A stretch of DNA of 64,000 nucleotides from JAOUGY01 sp963785075 (GCA_963785075.1 CAWATW010000010.1:248001-312000); one strand, 5' to 3'. Shown: positions 1-10,389, counted from the stretch's first letter. The notes: generated by a model from the sequence alone, not told the origin. Numbers and translations are program-made.

Positions 1-2
1 CC

Positions 3-365
3 CTCAACCCCATCCCGATCGTGCGTGGGCGCAACGGTGTTCCCGTGCTGACGCTCCACAATCTGGGCGACCTGTTCGTTCCGTTCCACAACGAGATCGA
101 GTACGCACGCGACGTCGCCAAGCGCGGTGACAGCGATCTCCTCGTACAACGGGCGATCCGAGGGGTCGGGCATTGCGACTTCACACCGGTCGAGCTGGTG
201 ACCGCGTTCGTGGACCTGGTGGCATGGGTCGAGTACGGCGTCAAGCCAGATGGCGACGTGGTTCTCGATCCTGCGGTGGTGGCTTCGGACGACTACGGAT
301 GTGAGTTCACCGATTTCGCAACCGAGGATGGGCACGTGCTCGCCGCTCCATGCCCAACCGGCTGA
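3..365 (+). CDS. Alpha/beta hydrolase, C-terminal fragment (5' end outside window)
   Basis: The reading frame is open from the window edge to a TGA, so the gene is cut off at its 5' end. The visible part has the end of an alpha/beta-hydrolase fold: a strand and acid loop (VPVLTLHNLGDLFVP), then a probable catalytic His in the motif GVGHCDF near codon 56, followed by a helix. The last 35 residues look like a loose C-terminal tail. The nucleophile and oxyanion regions lie outside the window, so the substrate cannot be inferred. The next gene begins 59 bp downstream if its inner ATG is used. Confidence 0.7.
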   Translation, partial: LNPIPIVRGRNGVPVLTLHNLGDLFVPFHNEIEYARDVAKRGDSDLLVQRAIRGVGHCDFTPVELVTAFVDLVAWVEYGVKPDGDVVLDPAVVASDDYGCEFTDFATEDGHVLAAPCPTG

Positions 366-424
366 CATCGGCGACCACCGCCGGCGTCGACACACCTTCC
401 ACCTCGGGTACCGTGTTTGTCGCG

Positions 425-2128
425 ATGCGCAACTTCTTCTTCGACACCCCTGATCTCGTCTCGATCTTCGACCGCCTGGACCTGCGTGAGCCGGTGCGAA
501 TCCTCGAACGCGGCTACACCGAGACCGATGAGCACGATCTAGCCCCGTCGACGTACGAAGAAGCGATGGATGCCTACCGATCTGCGCTCGAGCTCGTCGG
601 CGACCTCGCAGCGAACGTGATCGCTCCACGATCAGCAGGCATCGACGAGGAAGGAGCATCGCTCGTCGACGGCGAGGTGAGGTATCCGACCGGTGCCACG
701 GAGGCGTATCGGCGCATCGCCGAGAGCGGGATGGCGGGGGCACTGCTGCCACGTCGATTCGGTGGGCTCAACTTCCCGGCCACCGTCTACGTGATGATGA
801 TCGAAATGGTGTCACGAGCGGACGCCTCACTGATGACGATGTTCGGCTATCAGGACATAGGGGAGGCAATCGCCCACTTCGGTCCGGAGGAAACGGCTGC
901 GCGTCTGCTGCCCCGCTACGCCGCCGGCGAGACGATCGGTGCGATGGTCTTGACGGAGCCGGGCGGAGGTTCCGACCTGGCTGGGGTCAGGACGGTCGCC
1001 CGACAGGATGAGGCCGGTCAGTGGCGCCTGAGCGGCACGAAGCAGTTCATCTCCAACGGCAACGGCGGACTCCTGCTCGTCTTGGCCAAGTCGGAGCCGG
1101 GGGTGGATGGGATGTTTGGTCTGTCCTTGTTCGCCTCGGACGGCACCGGTGTGACCGTCTCGAGGCTGGAAGAGAAGATGGGCCTTCACGGATCGCCGAC
1201 CTGCGAGCTCGTGTTCGACGATGCACCTGCATGGCTCGTGGGGAAGCGGCGCATGGGCATGGTGCAGACCATGTACACGCTCAATCACGCCCGGTTCAGC
1301 GTTGCCGCCCAGGCACTCGGGATCGCCGACGCCGCCTATCGGATGGCCGCCGCGTACTCGCACGAACGGAAGGCGTTCGGGCGCCCGATTCGTCGGTTCC
1401 CAGGCGTTGCTTCGATGCTGGCCGACATGGCCACGACCATCGAGGCGTGTCGTGCGCTGATCTACGACGGGTGTGAGCGGCTGGACGTCCGGAACAAGCT
1501 GGAAATCGAGATCGATCGGGTGAAGGAGGTGGGCGGGGACACCTCCGACCTGAAACGACGGTTCAAGCAGGCAGCCGCCGAGGTCGACCTCCTGTCGCCC
1601 GCTGTGAAGGCCATCGTCAGCGAGGCCGCCCAGCGGATCTGTCTCGACGCCCAGCAGATCTTCGGCGGCATGGGGTACATCCGCGAGACCGGCATCGAGC
1701 GGCTCGTTCGAGACGTGCGCATCACGACGATCTACGAGGGCACAACCCAGGTTCAGATCTCGGCGGCACTCGCCGGCGTGCTGGCAGACACGATGGGTCG
1801 TGCGATGGCGGCGAACGGCGCCATCGAGTCCGGGCTCGAAGATCTCTTCGATCGTCAGAAAGAGCTCGGCGTGGCGGTGACCGAGCTTCGCGAGCTGGTC
1901 GCCGGCATGGGCCCCACGGTCCGCGAGGCGGCAGCCCGGGATGTGGTCGAGGCCTATCTCGGCCTGTGGGCAGCTCATCTGTTGTTCGAGCAAGCTCGGG
2001 TCGATGAGCGCAAGCGAGCCGTCTGCGGTCGATGGGTGGCGCTCACCCTCGCAGACGTCCGTGCGGCGGTCGAGCGGCTCCGATGCGGCGTTCACGCGCT
2101 GGACGACTTCGACTCCATCGTCCACTGA
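425..2128 (+). CDS. Acyl-CoA dehydrogenase (FadE family)
   Basis: FAD-dependent acyl-CoA dehydrogenase that would introduce the alpha,beta double bond of an acyl-CoA and pass electrons to ETF. Visible marks are the FAD/substrate loop TEPGGGSDLAG, the helix motif AFGRPIRRFPGV, and IYEGTTQVQ, which holds the catalytic Glu at about residue 437. At about 567 residues it is longer than the usual ~380, as in FadE subfamilies with a C-terminal helical extension. The ATG at 425 (MRNFFFDTPD) is preferred because upstream residues are low-complexity. An in-frame ATG at 350 would overlap the preceding gene by 16 bp, and neither has a convincing RBS. Substrate chain length is unknown. Confidence 0.9.
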   Translation: MRNFFFDTPDLVSIFDRLDLREPVRILERGYTETDEHDLAPSTYEEAMDAYRSALELVGDLAANVIAPRSAGIDEEGASLVDGEVRYPTGATEAYRRIAESGMAGALLPRRFGGLNFPATVYVMMIEMVSRADASLMTMFGYQDIGEAIAHFGPEETAARLLPRYAAGETIGAMVLTEPGGGSDLAGVRTVARQDEAGQWRLSGTKQFISNGNGGLLLVLAKSEPGVDGMFGLSLFASDGTGVTVSRLEEKMGLHGSPTCELVFDDAPAWLVGKRRMGMVQTMYTLNHARFSVAAQALGIADAAYRMAAAYSHERKAFGRPIRRFPGVASMLADMATTIEACRALIYDGCERLDVRNKLEIEIDRVKEVGGDTSDLKRRFKQAAAEVDLLSPAVKAIVSEAAQRICLDAQQIFGGMGYIRETGIERLVRDVRITTIYEGTTQVQISAALAGVLADTMGRAMAANGAIESGLEDLFDRQKELGVAVTELRELVAGMGPTVREAAARDVVEAYLGLWAAHLLFEQARVDERKRAVCGRWVALTLADVRAAVERLRCGVHALDDFDSIVH

Positions 2129-2271
2129 GCGGCAGCCCCTGCCTCCGGGTCCTGCCGTCGAAAGTGCCTCTCGACCCTGGTCTCCCAGTCGCGCCACCGA
2201 GAGCGTGGCAGTTGGACCGATGCTGCTCATCGGTCGAACAACGTGGGGGAGAAGGGGAGGAGGATCGCATC

Positions 2272-2985
2272 ATGGCTGATCGGACCACGGCCCGCCTCGT
2301 GGGGGTGCTGTTCATCGTCGGTACCGCAGCCGGCATTCTCGCCGGCGTCGTGCAACAGCCGCTGCTCGACGCAGACGGCTACCTCGTCGAGGTCGCCTCC
2401 AACGAGGGCCGAATGGCGACCGGAGTGCTCCTCGAGCTCGTCATGGGTCTCGCCATCATGGGGATCGTCATCGCTCTGTATCCGGTGTTGCGCAGATACT
2501 CGGAGCGCATGGCACTCGGCTTTGCGGTCGCCCGAACGATCGAAGGGGTGACCTACGGCCTCAGCATCATCGCAGCGTTGACCGTGACGTCGGTGGGCCG
2601 TGCCTTCGCCGACGCCGGTGCGCCTGCCGGTTCCGACTTCGAGACGGTCGCCGGAACGCTGCTCGACGCCCGCGAGTGGAGCAACTACGTGTTCCAGATC
2701 ATCGTGTTCGCTGTCAGCGCCATCTTCCTCAACGCCGTGCTGTACAGGGCGCGACTCGTCCCTCGCTGGCTGGCCCTGTGGGGGCTCGTCGCATCCATTC
2801 CCTATCTGTCCGTCGGAGTACTGGTCATGTACGGACTGGAGCCGTTCTCGACCGCGCAGGTCCTGCTTGTCGCTCCGCTCGCCGTTCAGGAGATGGTCTT
2901 CGCATTCTGGCTGATCATTCGGGGCTTCACCATGCCTCGCACCGAACTGGTTCGCGAGGCCGAACGCGAGATGGCATTGACCTGA
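2272..2985 (+). CDS. DUF4386 family membrane protein
   Basis: Polytopic membrane protein of 237 residues resembling the DUF4386 family, whose function is unknown. The N-terminal sequence TARLVGVLFIVGTAAGILAGVV is the typical first membrane segment. Five to six further hydrophobic segments follow, with a charged C-terminal tail. The ATG at 2272 is chosen because a GGGGAGGAGG ribosome-binding site lies just upstream (about 2255-2263). Longer in-frame starts lack one. It lies 143 bp after the acyl-CoA dehydrogenase, with no sign of functional linkage. Confidence 0.8.
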   Translation: MADRTTARLVGVLFIVGTAAGILAGVVQQPLLDADGYLVEVASNEGRMATGVLLELVMGLAIMGIVIALYPVLRRYSERMALGFAVARTIEGVTYGLSIIAALTVTSVGRAFADAGAPAGSDFETVAGTLLDAREWSNYVFQIIVFAVSAIFLNAVLYRARLVPRWLALWGLVASIPYLSVGVLVMYGLEPFSTAQVLLVAPLAVQEMVFAFWLIIRGFTMPRTELVREAEREMALT

Positions 2986-3167
2986 CGCGCCGGCACAATG
3001 CCGCGTTCTCGTGACCGGGTGTGCCGACCGATCGGGGATGGATGGACGGCCCGGTGCGTGCTCGCCCGGCGCATGGTTGACCGATCGGAGCCGCGAGGTG
3101 GCGCCCACCTTCGGCCAGGGTCTGTGCAATCCCATCTGAGTGCCGGGCCAGCGCGTAGGATGACCGG

Positions 3168-3527
3168 ATGAAGATCCTCATTCGGCTTGCCATAAACGCG
3201 GTCGCACTCTGGGTAGCCGCCACGTTCATCCCAGGCCCTCCGGGCATCGAGTTCGCCGACGACAGTCTCGTGACGTTCCTGATAGTGGCAGTGGTCTTCG
3301 CGCTGGTGAACGCCTTCATCAAGCCGATCGTCCGGTTGCTCTCCCTGCCGGCTCGCATCGTCACCCTCGGCCTCTTCGGTCTTCTCATCAACACCGCGAT
3401 GCTGGCGCTCACGGCCCTCATCCTCGAACGGCTGACCATCGACGGTTTCCTGTCGGCCTTCATCGGTGCGCTCGTGATCTCGGTGGTCAGCCTGGTTCTC
3501 GGCTTCTTGGTGCCCGACGACGACTGA
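3168..3527 (+). CDS. Phage-holin-superfamily-IV / YvlD-like membrane protein
   Basis: Small integral membrane protein of 119 residues with four hydrophobic segments and the NAFIKPIV(R)LL(S)LP motif of the phage_holin_4_2 (YvlD) family. In chromosomes these are usually housekeeping membrane proteins of unknown function rather than lysis proteins, and there are no phage genes nearby. TAGGAT lies 6 nt before the ATG, a good leaderless -10 box. The gene converges on the metallo-hydrolase, whose stop codon is 7 bp away. Confidence 0.85.
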   Translation: MKILIRLAINAVALWVAATFIPGPPGIEFADDSLVTFLIVAVVFALVNAFIKPIVRLLSLPARIVTLGLFGLLINTAMLALTALILERLTIDGFLSAFIGALVISVVSLVLGFLVPDDD

Positions 3528-3534
3528 TGCCGCG

Positions 3535-4515
3535 TCAGCTTCGATAGAAGAGGACGCCTGAATCCTCGAACACGCCGATTCGCCCGTCGAGCCGGAGGTG
3601 TTCGAGGTGCGAGACGGTCTCCCGCAGCGCCAGGCGCTGTTCCAGTGGGGTGAGGTGCGGTCGATACACCTCGCCCATGACGCTCCACGCGGTCGTCGGC
3701 CCCAGTCGGATCACGTCCAGCATGCCGTCGAGGCGCCGTTCGTGATGGAGCGCGATCTGTTCGCATCTGGCGGTCCCCCGCTCGACCACGGTCCCGTGTG
3801 CCGGGTATGTCAGGCCGACCTCGAGGTCGATCAGCATTCTCAACGAGCGCAGATAGTCACCGAGCACGTCATCGGCGAGTTCGTCGTACATGATCACGGG
3901 CGTGATCCTGGGCAGCACGTGATCGCCGGAGAACATGATCCCGGTACGAGAGTCCCGCAGGCAGATATGGGACTGCTCGTGTCCGGGTGTGTGGAGTACC
4001 TCCAGCCGGCGTCCTCCGAGTTCGACGGCGTTGCCCTCGACGACCACGACGTCGGGTGCACCGAGCAGCGGCATGTACGCAGGTCGCGGGCCGATGTCGG
4101 CGACCGCGATCAGCTGGTCCGGCGGAGTGCCGTGGCGAACGGCCAACTCGCGTGTCCTCGCCTCGAGTGCAGGCGTGTCGTTGTAGCGCGCGAACAGGGT
4201 CGCCGCCCGCTCGTGCATGAGGAGCTGCCAGCCATGGTCGGCGGTGAGGCGCGGTGCCATACCGACGTGATCGGGATGGAGATGGCTGACGATCAGGGTG
4301 TGGACCGCGCTTGGGTCTATGCCCAACACCTCGAAGCCGCTCATGAGCCTGTTGTGTCCTTCGGGCCAGTCGACGCCACAATCGATCAGCACGACCCCGT
4401 CGGATCCGCATACGACGTACGCGTTCACCCAGGCAGGGCTCCGAAACGGAAGGGGGAGCGGTATCACGCCGATCCCGTGACCGAGATCGGCGATATCGGG
4501 CAGTTCCCGGTTCAC
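3535..4515 (-). CDS. MBL-fold metallo-hydrolase
   Basis: Metallo-beta-lactamase-fold hydrolase of 326 residues. The metal-binding motif SHLHPDHVG (HxHxDH) and the later ligands HTPGHEQSH, SGDH and YPAHG are all present, so a binuclear centre should form. The C-terminal ~80 residues resemble the winged-helix tail of the LACTB2/glyoxalase-II-like branch, which acts on thioesters or nucleic acids. The GTG start at 4515 is chosen because it overlaps the dodecin stop as GTGA. The two genes are therefore probably translated together from the dodecin promoter. Confidence 0.85.
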   Translation of the reverse strand: MNRELPDIADLGHGIGVIPLPLPFRSPAWVNAYVVCGSDGVVLIDCGVDWPEGHNRLMSGFEVLGIDPSAVHTLIVSHLHPDHVGMAPRLTADHGWQLLMHERAATLFARYNDTPALEARTRELAVRHGTPPDQLIAVADIGPRPAYMPLLGAPDVVVVEGNAVELGGRRLEVLHTPGHEQSHICLRDSRTGIMFSGDHVLPRITPVIMYDELADDVLGDYLRSLRMLIDLEVGLTYPAHGTVVERGTARCEQIALHHERRLDGMLDVIRLGPTTAWSVMGEVYRPHLTPLEQRLALRETVSHLEHLRLDGRIGVFEDSGVLFYRS

Positions 4516-4736
4516 CCGTGGACCGACTCCTTCACGACGAACGTGACGTCGACGATCACGTCGAAGCTCGTCGGAACGCCTGCCGCATCCACCGTCCCGC
4601 TCACGTCCTTGAGGTCGAACCGCGTGATCTCCTCGATGGTCACCGCCGCCCGAGCGAGAACCGTCCGTACTGCGTCTTCGATGGAGTCGGGCGAGCTCCC
4701 GCCCAACCGCACGGTCTTGGTGATGTTGTGTGCCAT
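4512..4736 (-). CDS. Dodecin family flavin-binding protein
   Basis: The 74-residue product matches dodecin in length and pattern: NITKTVRLGGSSPDSIEDAVRTVLARA then a central ITRFDLKDVSG strand, where the Trp common at the flavin site is replaced by Phe, and a final VDVTFVV strand. Dodecins form dodecamers that store or sequester riboflavin/FMN. TAGGGT lies 6 nt upstream of the ATG, which suggests a leaderless transcript reading into the metallo-hydrolase. It is divergent from the protease gene at 4850. Confidence 0.85.
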   Translation of the reverse strand: MAHNITKTVRLGGSSPDSIEDAVRTVLARAAVTIEEITRFDLKDVSGTVDAAGVPTSFDVIVDVTFVVKESVHG

Positions 4737-4849
4737 GCCGCCACCCTATCCACGAGTGCGCGTCGTGGTCCGGCACGACAGAGTGCTCAAGGTCGGGGAC
4801 CGTGGCGACGATTCCTTTCGGTACCGATCTCTACCCCACCGAGGAGTGC

Positions 4850-7800
4850 ATGCGGATCCTCAACCGCATCTGGCTGGCGGCTGTTCTTGCGCTCGTGGCG
4901 ACGAGCGCTGCCATACCGATGGCCACGGCAACACCGGTGGAGGAGTCGCCGCAACGCGAATTGGTGCTGCGCTTCGAGGACGGAATCGTGCCGGCGGGCT
5001 CGACCGATCGGGTCGAGGCGCTGGGTGGTTCGGTCATCGCGTACTGCGCCGGCTCGAGGCCTGGTGGTACGCGCCGATGCCGCATCGGCATCGGAGTTCG
5101 AGACGCTTCCCGGGGTGTTGGCGGTGGAAGTGGCGACAACTCGAGAAATTGGCAGTCGCCCGGGCACCGCTCCGGTCGACGGCATCTTCACCATCAAGTT
5201 CGATCCGGACTCCGATGTCGGCGTTCTCTCCGAGGCACCGGGTGTCGACGTCGTCGAGTCGACCGAGGATGTCGCCCTCGTCTCAGTGGATCCTCGCCGC
5301 GCCGAGGAACTCGCGGCAATCCCAGGTGTTGCGGCGGTGGAGCCGTTCGTCATCCGTACGGCACGGAACGAGGCCGGAGGGGGAACGATCATCGGCTCGG
5401 CCGCCGCCGAAGTGGCCGGATTCGACGGAGCCGGCCAGATCGTCGCCATCGCCGACTCTGGCCTCGGCGGCGGTACGGCGGCCACGGCGCATCGCGACAT
5501 CCCGGCTTCGCGTATCGAGGTCGTCCGCGACTGGCCGACCGCCGACCTGCCGACCTGCTGGGACGCCACTGCCCGATGGCTCGGTCGATGTCGACACCGG
5601 TCATGGCACGCACGTGGCCGGCTCCGCGGTCTCCGAAGGCGGCCCCGGTGGCGAAGGACGTGGGACGGCACCCGGCGCGTCGCTCGTCTTCCAGTCTGTG
5701 GAGGATCTTCTCGAGATACTGCCCGGATGCGGTGGTCCCTTCTCCGGGTACTTCTTCGCCGGCATCCCCTCCGACGTCGGACTGCTGTTCGATCAGGCAT
5801 ACGACGACGGTGCACGAGTCCACAGCGACTCGTGGGGTGTGGATGATGCCGGCGCGTACTCGATCGACTCGGCAGGCATCGACGACTTCGTGTGGGAGCA
5901 CCAGGACATGACGGTGGTGGTCGCCGGTGGGAACGCCGGCGAGGACGCCAATGCAGACGGTGTGGTCGACCTCGGTTCGATCGGCTCGCCGGGTACGGCC
6001 AAGAATGTGATCGCAGTCGGCGCATCGGAGAATGTGCGCCCAGGCGGCTACCAGTGCGATGCCACATTCTCCGGTGCATACCCGTTCTCCGACTGTTCGG
6101 CCGCCGGCGCATTCAACGACACCGGGATATACGGCTATCTGGGGTTCGGGGCCGCGCCACTGGCGGCGGACGACATGGCCGGCAACGCCGAGCAGATGGC
6201 TGCGTTCTCGAGTCGCGGTCCCACTGATGACGGACGGATCAAGCCGGATGTGGTCGCTCCTGGAACATGGATCCTGTCGACGTATTCCGACCTGTTTCAG
6301 GATGGCTACGACGCTGGGCCCAACCCGCAGAACGGGCTCTACCAGGCACTCGGGTGGGGTTTCCCGTACGACGCCTTCTACAAGTACAACAGTGGGACAT
6401 CCATGGCGGCCCCGCTGGTCGCGGGATCTGCTGCGATCATCCGCCAGTACGTGGACGACGTGACGGGGGACGAGGCGAGCGCCGCCTTGGTGAAAGCGTT
6501 GCTCATCAACAGCGCCGTCGACCTCGCCGATGAGAACAACGACGGCACAGACGACAACGACATTCCGATACCAAACATGCACGAGGGCTGGGGACGCGTC
6601 GACGTGGCGGAAGCCGTCGACGGTGGTCGCGTCTGGTTCGACGCTCGGGAAGCCGTCACCGATCTCGACGCGACCTTCGCGGTCGAGAGTGCCGGAACCG
6701 CACCACTGAAGATCACGCTCGTGTGGTCCGACCACCCATCATCGGTGTCGGCGACCACCAACCTCGTCAATGACCTCGATCTGGTCGTGACTGCTCCCGA
6801 GGGGACCACGTACCGAGGCAACCGTTTCAGCGGCGGATGGTCCACGACCGGTGGCACCGCCGACCGTCTCAACAACGTGGAGAACGTCTATCTGCCTGCT
6901 CCCGATGCCGGCACGTGGAGCATGGAGGTGCGAGGTCACAATGTCCCGTTCGGCCCCCAGCCCTACGCCCTGGTGGTTGACGGAGCCACTGCCACGGTCG
7001 ACACATCTCCGGCAGTCGCGATCGTCGACCCCGTCTCGGGGTCGACCCTGCAAGGTGTGACCGGCATCGAGGCAGCGGCGTCGGACGACGGCTCGGTGGC
7101 ATCGGTCCGGTTCTCGATCGGGTCCAGGGTGCTGGGCACCGACACGGACGGCACCGACGGCTGGACGATGGAGTGGGACACACGCACCACCGGAGAAGGC
7201 TCGAGAGTGGTCACCGTCATGGCCACAGACGACACGGGCCGGACTGCGTCGGACTCGGTGACCGTCACCGTCGACAACCCGGATCCTTCCGGATCGATCT
7301 CCTCGCCCGCAGAAGGTGCATTGGTGTCCGGTCTGGTTCCGATCGACGTGCTGGCCTCGAACGCCGATCGGGTGGTGTTCACCGTCGATGGAGTCTCTAT
7401 CGGAGTGGACGACGATGGCGACGACGGGTGGGGGGTCGTCTGGGACACGATCGGTGTCGCCGAGACCGTCCATCGCATCGTGGTCGCCATCGAAGGGAAT
7501 GCCGGCCCCGATGTCACCCTGTCTCGGTCCGTCGTGGTCGACAACCTGGGCGCAGGGGGGACCTTCGTGGACGACGACGGGAATGTCCACGAACCTTCGA
7601 TCGAGGCGCTCGTGGCGGCCGGGATCACGCGGGGATGTAGTCTCGCCGGCGCCTCTGAGGCACGATTCTGCCCTTCAGACCCTCTGACGAGAGGCCAAAT
7701 GGCGGCATTCCTCGTCCGCGGGTTCGGATATCCGACGTCGAACGGCGATCGATTCGGCGACGATGACGCGTCTGTGTTCGAGGGTGACATCGAGGCACTG

Positions 7801-8115
7801 GCGGCCGCAGGGGTCACGCTCGGGTGCAACCCTCCCGCCAACGACCGATTCTGTCCCGATGACCTCGTCACGCGTGGCCAGATGGCGGCTTTCCTGGTCC
7901 GAGCCCTCGATCTGCCTTCCGTAGCCGGTGACCGCTTCATCGACGATGACGGTTCGGTGTTCGAGGTCGAGATCCAGGCGCTTGCCGGCGCCGGCGTCAC
8001 GCTCGGGTGCAACCCGCCGGCCAACGACCGGTACTGCCCGGAGGCTCCCGTGTTGAGGGATCAAATGGCGTCGTTTCTCACTCGAGCACTGGGTCTGACG
8101 CCGCTCACGCCGTAG
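4850..8115 (+). pseudogene. Secreted subtilisin-like (S8) protease with Ig-like and SLH-like repeats, interrupted by two frameshifts
   Basis: The restored product would be about 1,087 residues. It has a signal peptide (MRILNRIWLAAVLALVATS), a prodomain-like region, an S8 catalytic domain, a pro-convertase-like beta domain, two Ig-like repeats (about 7000-7550) and three SLH-like repeats (7560-8100, TRGQMAAFL / GCNPPANDR.CP). The triad is present: Asp at 5454 (IADSG), His at 5602 (GHGTHVAG), Ser at about 6400 (GTSMAAP). These lie in different reading frames. The signal peptide is in one frame to about 5045, Asp is in the next to about 5565, and the rest is in the third. Each shift equals one extra base. 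GAGGAG at 4841-4846 supports the start. It is either a true pseudogene or carries assembly errors. Confidence 0.85.
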
Positions 8116-8328
8116 CCAGAATGCTGACTAGCCACTCCGGCATCGCATTCATCAGTTCTGGCATGGTCTCCGATCGCATCTACAAATAGTGGTCAGACCG
8201 TCACGTACCGTGGCGGCGGGGCACATGGGATGCAGAGACCCGCGTACCGTATTCGGTCACCTTTGGTGCGCGGCGAGCAAGTGGTGAGACCGGCCCTCCC
8301 CTAGGAGACAATCCACGGGAGGCATCGT

Positions 8329-10359
8329 ATGAAAGGGCTGGGACTGCGGAGAGTGGGGGCGCTCTTCGTGTTTGCTTCGCTCCTCGCGTCGATCACGGTG
8401 ATCGGGGCGCCAGGAGCACTTGCACATCATCCTGAGGTCGGGGCCGAGTCGCGTTGTGCGGCCACGCCGGTGATCGACTACCTGGCAACCTCGTGGTCGT
8501 CGGGTGCGAAGGGTGAGAACGCCAACATCGGCATCTACGTCGACGGCGTCTGGCAGGTGTCGGGTGCATTCACGGGGGCCAACGGCTACACCTTCTCGGG
8601 AACGATCGATGCGTCGACGTGGGCAGGCCAAACCGTCACCGTGATGGCAAGAGCCGACGGCCCGTGGGGCAACGGCAAAGCTGCGGGCGACTCCCGTTCG
8701 ACCTCGGTCGCCGTGGCCGACGGCTGCGGCGAAACCACCACGACGACAGGCTACGAGACCACCACCACCACGATCCCCGGCGCCTATGTTCCGGGCAATC
8801 CGACCTGTGTGGATCTCGGCTACGTCAGTGGGATCAAGTCGGATCCACCCGGCGTCGACGAAACGATCGACGGTGTGCTCTTCGACTACGACGGGCTCCG
8901 ATCGGTGACCGTGTCGTCGTCGAGTGTCTCAATCGACGCCGTGATCGTGAAGGGCGGCAATGGTGCGCAGGTCTACACCTCTGACTTCGTCGACCTCGTC
9001 GCACCTCTGAACAACGGCGGTCAGCGACCGGACATCTCGCACGTGACTGCGTGCGTGGACTCCTATGAGCCGACGACCACCACGACGGAGCAAGAGACCA
9101 CCACGACGACGAAGAAGGAGACGACCACCACCACGCAGGCGACCACGACCACGACGCAGGCGACGACGACCACCACCAAGCCGGTTGGCGACGCCGTCGT
9201 GTGGGTGAACGTCGGTCGGTGTGAAGAAGTCCGCGGCGAGTCGTCGACACCCGTGTGGATTCGAATCGAGCCCGCCGGATCGGCGAGCGTGACGCTGAGG
9301 ACGCCCGAAGGGCCGATCGTGTTCACCGAGTCGGGCTCGGTTCGCCTTGGCCCGGGCCGCTATTTCTGGGAGGCGACAGCCACCGAGGGCTACGAGCTGA
9401 CAGGACGGACGGAAGGCAGTTTCCGCACCGCGTACTGCAGCACCACGGACACGATGGTTGCCGTCGTGATGGGCCACTGCGTCTACGACGCTGAGGCTGG
9501 AGTGTCCCTCACCGATGTCACATTCCGGATTGCACCGGGAGGCACCGCGACCGTGCTGCTCGAAGGTCCCGGTGGCCCGTATGAGATCGACGGTTCGGGC
9601 GAACGCCTGTTGCTGGCACCCGGTGTCTACAGCTGGGTGGCGACGGCGGCAGACGGGTATTCGATGGTCGGTCCCGCCGAGGGAGTGTTCACCATCGGGG
9701 ACTGCTCTCCGCAGTGCACGGCGCTCATCGGTGATGCCGTCTGGATCGACATGAATCCCCGCAACGGGATCCAGGACGAAGGTGAGGAGAGGGTCGCGGG
9801 AGTCGCCGTCGAGCTCCAGAATGAGGACGGAATGACGCTTGCCGTCACCTCGACCGACGAGAACGGTCACTACGAGTTCACCGATCTGTGCGAAGGCGTC
9901 TATCGAGTGCAGTTCGAACTCCCCGACTTGAAAGGGCTCGTGAACGAGGCATGGACGATCGAGGGCGCCGGCGATTCGCTGGTGGACTCGAATGCAGACG
10001 CAGGTGGGCGGACCACGCTCATCTCACTTGCTCGAGGAGCGGAGGACCTCTCATGGGATGCCGGTGTGGTGGGGGAGAGCGTGAGCCCGACCACGGTCAC
10101 CACGCTCCCGTCCACGACCTCGACCACGGCGCTGGTGACGACCACCACCGTGGGTGACACGACTACGAGCACGGTCGCCCCACTGGTCAGTACCACGACG
10201 GTGCCGCCCGTGACGGCCAGCACGCTGCCGTTCACCGGATTCGAGATCCAGGCAACGGCGATGCTCGGACTGCTGGTCCTGGCAGGTGGCGGTGCGCTGT
10301 TGATGGCGGTCGGACGTCGACCTGAGGAGGGCGATCCAGACAGCATTGGAACCTGGTGA
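8329..10359 (+). CDS. LPFTG-anchored Thr-rich surface protein with SdrD B-like domain
   Basis: A 676-residue cell-wall surface protein. It has a signal peptide (residues 1-34, ending GALAHH) and a Cys-containing globular part. Two Thr-rich linkers follow, the larger encoded by 9067-9180, then two homologous ~85-residue domains (VNVGRC... and VMGHC...) with GRYFWEAT / GVYSWVAT cores. After these come an SdrD B-like domain (IGDAVWIDMNPRNGIQDEGE...), another Thr stalk, the sortase motif LPFTG, a membrane helix and a charged tail. Anchoring therefore needs a class-C/E-like sortase, none of which is encoded here. CGGGAGG at 8316-8322 decides the start. A strong terminator follows at 10390. Confidence 0.85.
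   Translation: MKGLGLRRVGALFVFASLLASITVIGAPGALAHHPEVGAESRCAATPVIDYLATSWSSGAKGENANIGIYVDGVWQVSGAFTGANGYTFSGTIDASTWAGQTVTVMARADGPWGNGKAAGDSRSTSVAVADGCGETTTTTGYETTTTTIPGAYVPGNPTCVDLGYVSGIKSDPPGVDETIDGVLFDYDGLRSVTVSSSSVSIDAVIVKGGNGAQVYTSDFVDLVAPLNNGGQRPDISHVTACVDSYEPTTTTTEQETTTTTKKETTTTTQATTTTTQATTTTTKPVGDAVVWVNVGRCEEVRGESSTPVWIRIEPAGSASVTLRTPEGPIVFTESGSVRLGPGRYFWEATATEGYELTGRTEGSFRTAYCSTTDTMVAVVMGHCVYDAEAGVSLTDVTFRIAPGGTATVLLEGPGGPYEIDGSGERLLLAPGVYSWVATAADGYSMVGPAEGVFTIGDCSPQCTALIGDAVWIDMNPRNGIQDEGEERVAGVAVELQNEDGMTLAVTSTDENGHYEFTDLCEGVYRVQFELPDLKGLVNEAWTIEGAGDSLVDSNADAGGRTTLISLARGAEDLSWDAGVVGESVSPTTVTTLPSTTSTTALVTTTTVGDTTTSTVAPLVSTTTVPPVTASTLPFTGFEIQATAMLGLLVLAGGGALLMAVGRRPEEGDPDSIGTW
9067..9180 (+). 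repeat. Low-complexity Thr-codon tract
   Basis: Degenerate ACC/ACG runs (ACCACGACG-type) encode a stalk with blocks of five to six Thr separated by short charged or Gln-containing spacers (TTTTTEQE, TTTTTKKE, TTTTTQA twice). This is a likely O-glycosylated or extended linker and a slippage-prone site. Confidence 0.75.
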
Positions 10360-10389
10360 TGGGCGCCTCCCGACACTGAGTTCCAACCA

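Noticed and set aside
3168..3527. Prophage or lysis cassette
   Set aside because: The holin-superfamily name comes from fold similarity only. No endolysin or phage structural gene lies around it.
3598..4849. A long plus-strand frame upstream of and continuous with the protease frame
   Set aside because: It is antisense to the well-supported metallo-hydrolase and dodecin genes and reads as low-complexity nonsense. The true N-terminus (signal peptide with RBS) is at 4850 in another frame.
8116..8328. Riboswitch or small RNA upstream of the LPFTG protein
   Set aside because: I looked for known riboswitch cores and long stems in this 213-bp gap and saw only short, weak inverted repeats.
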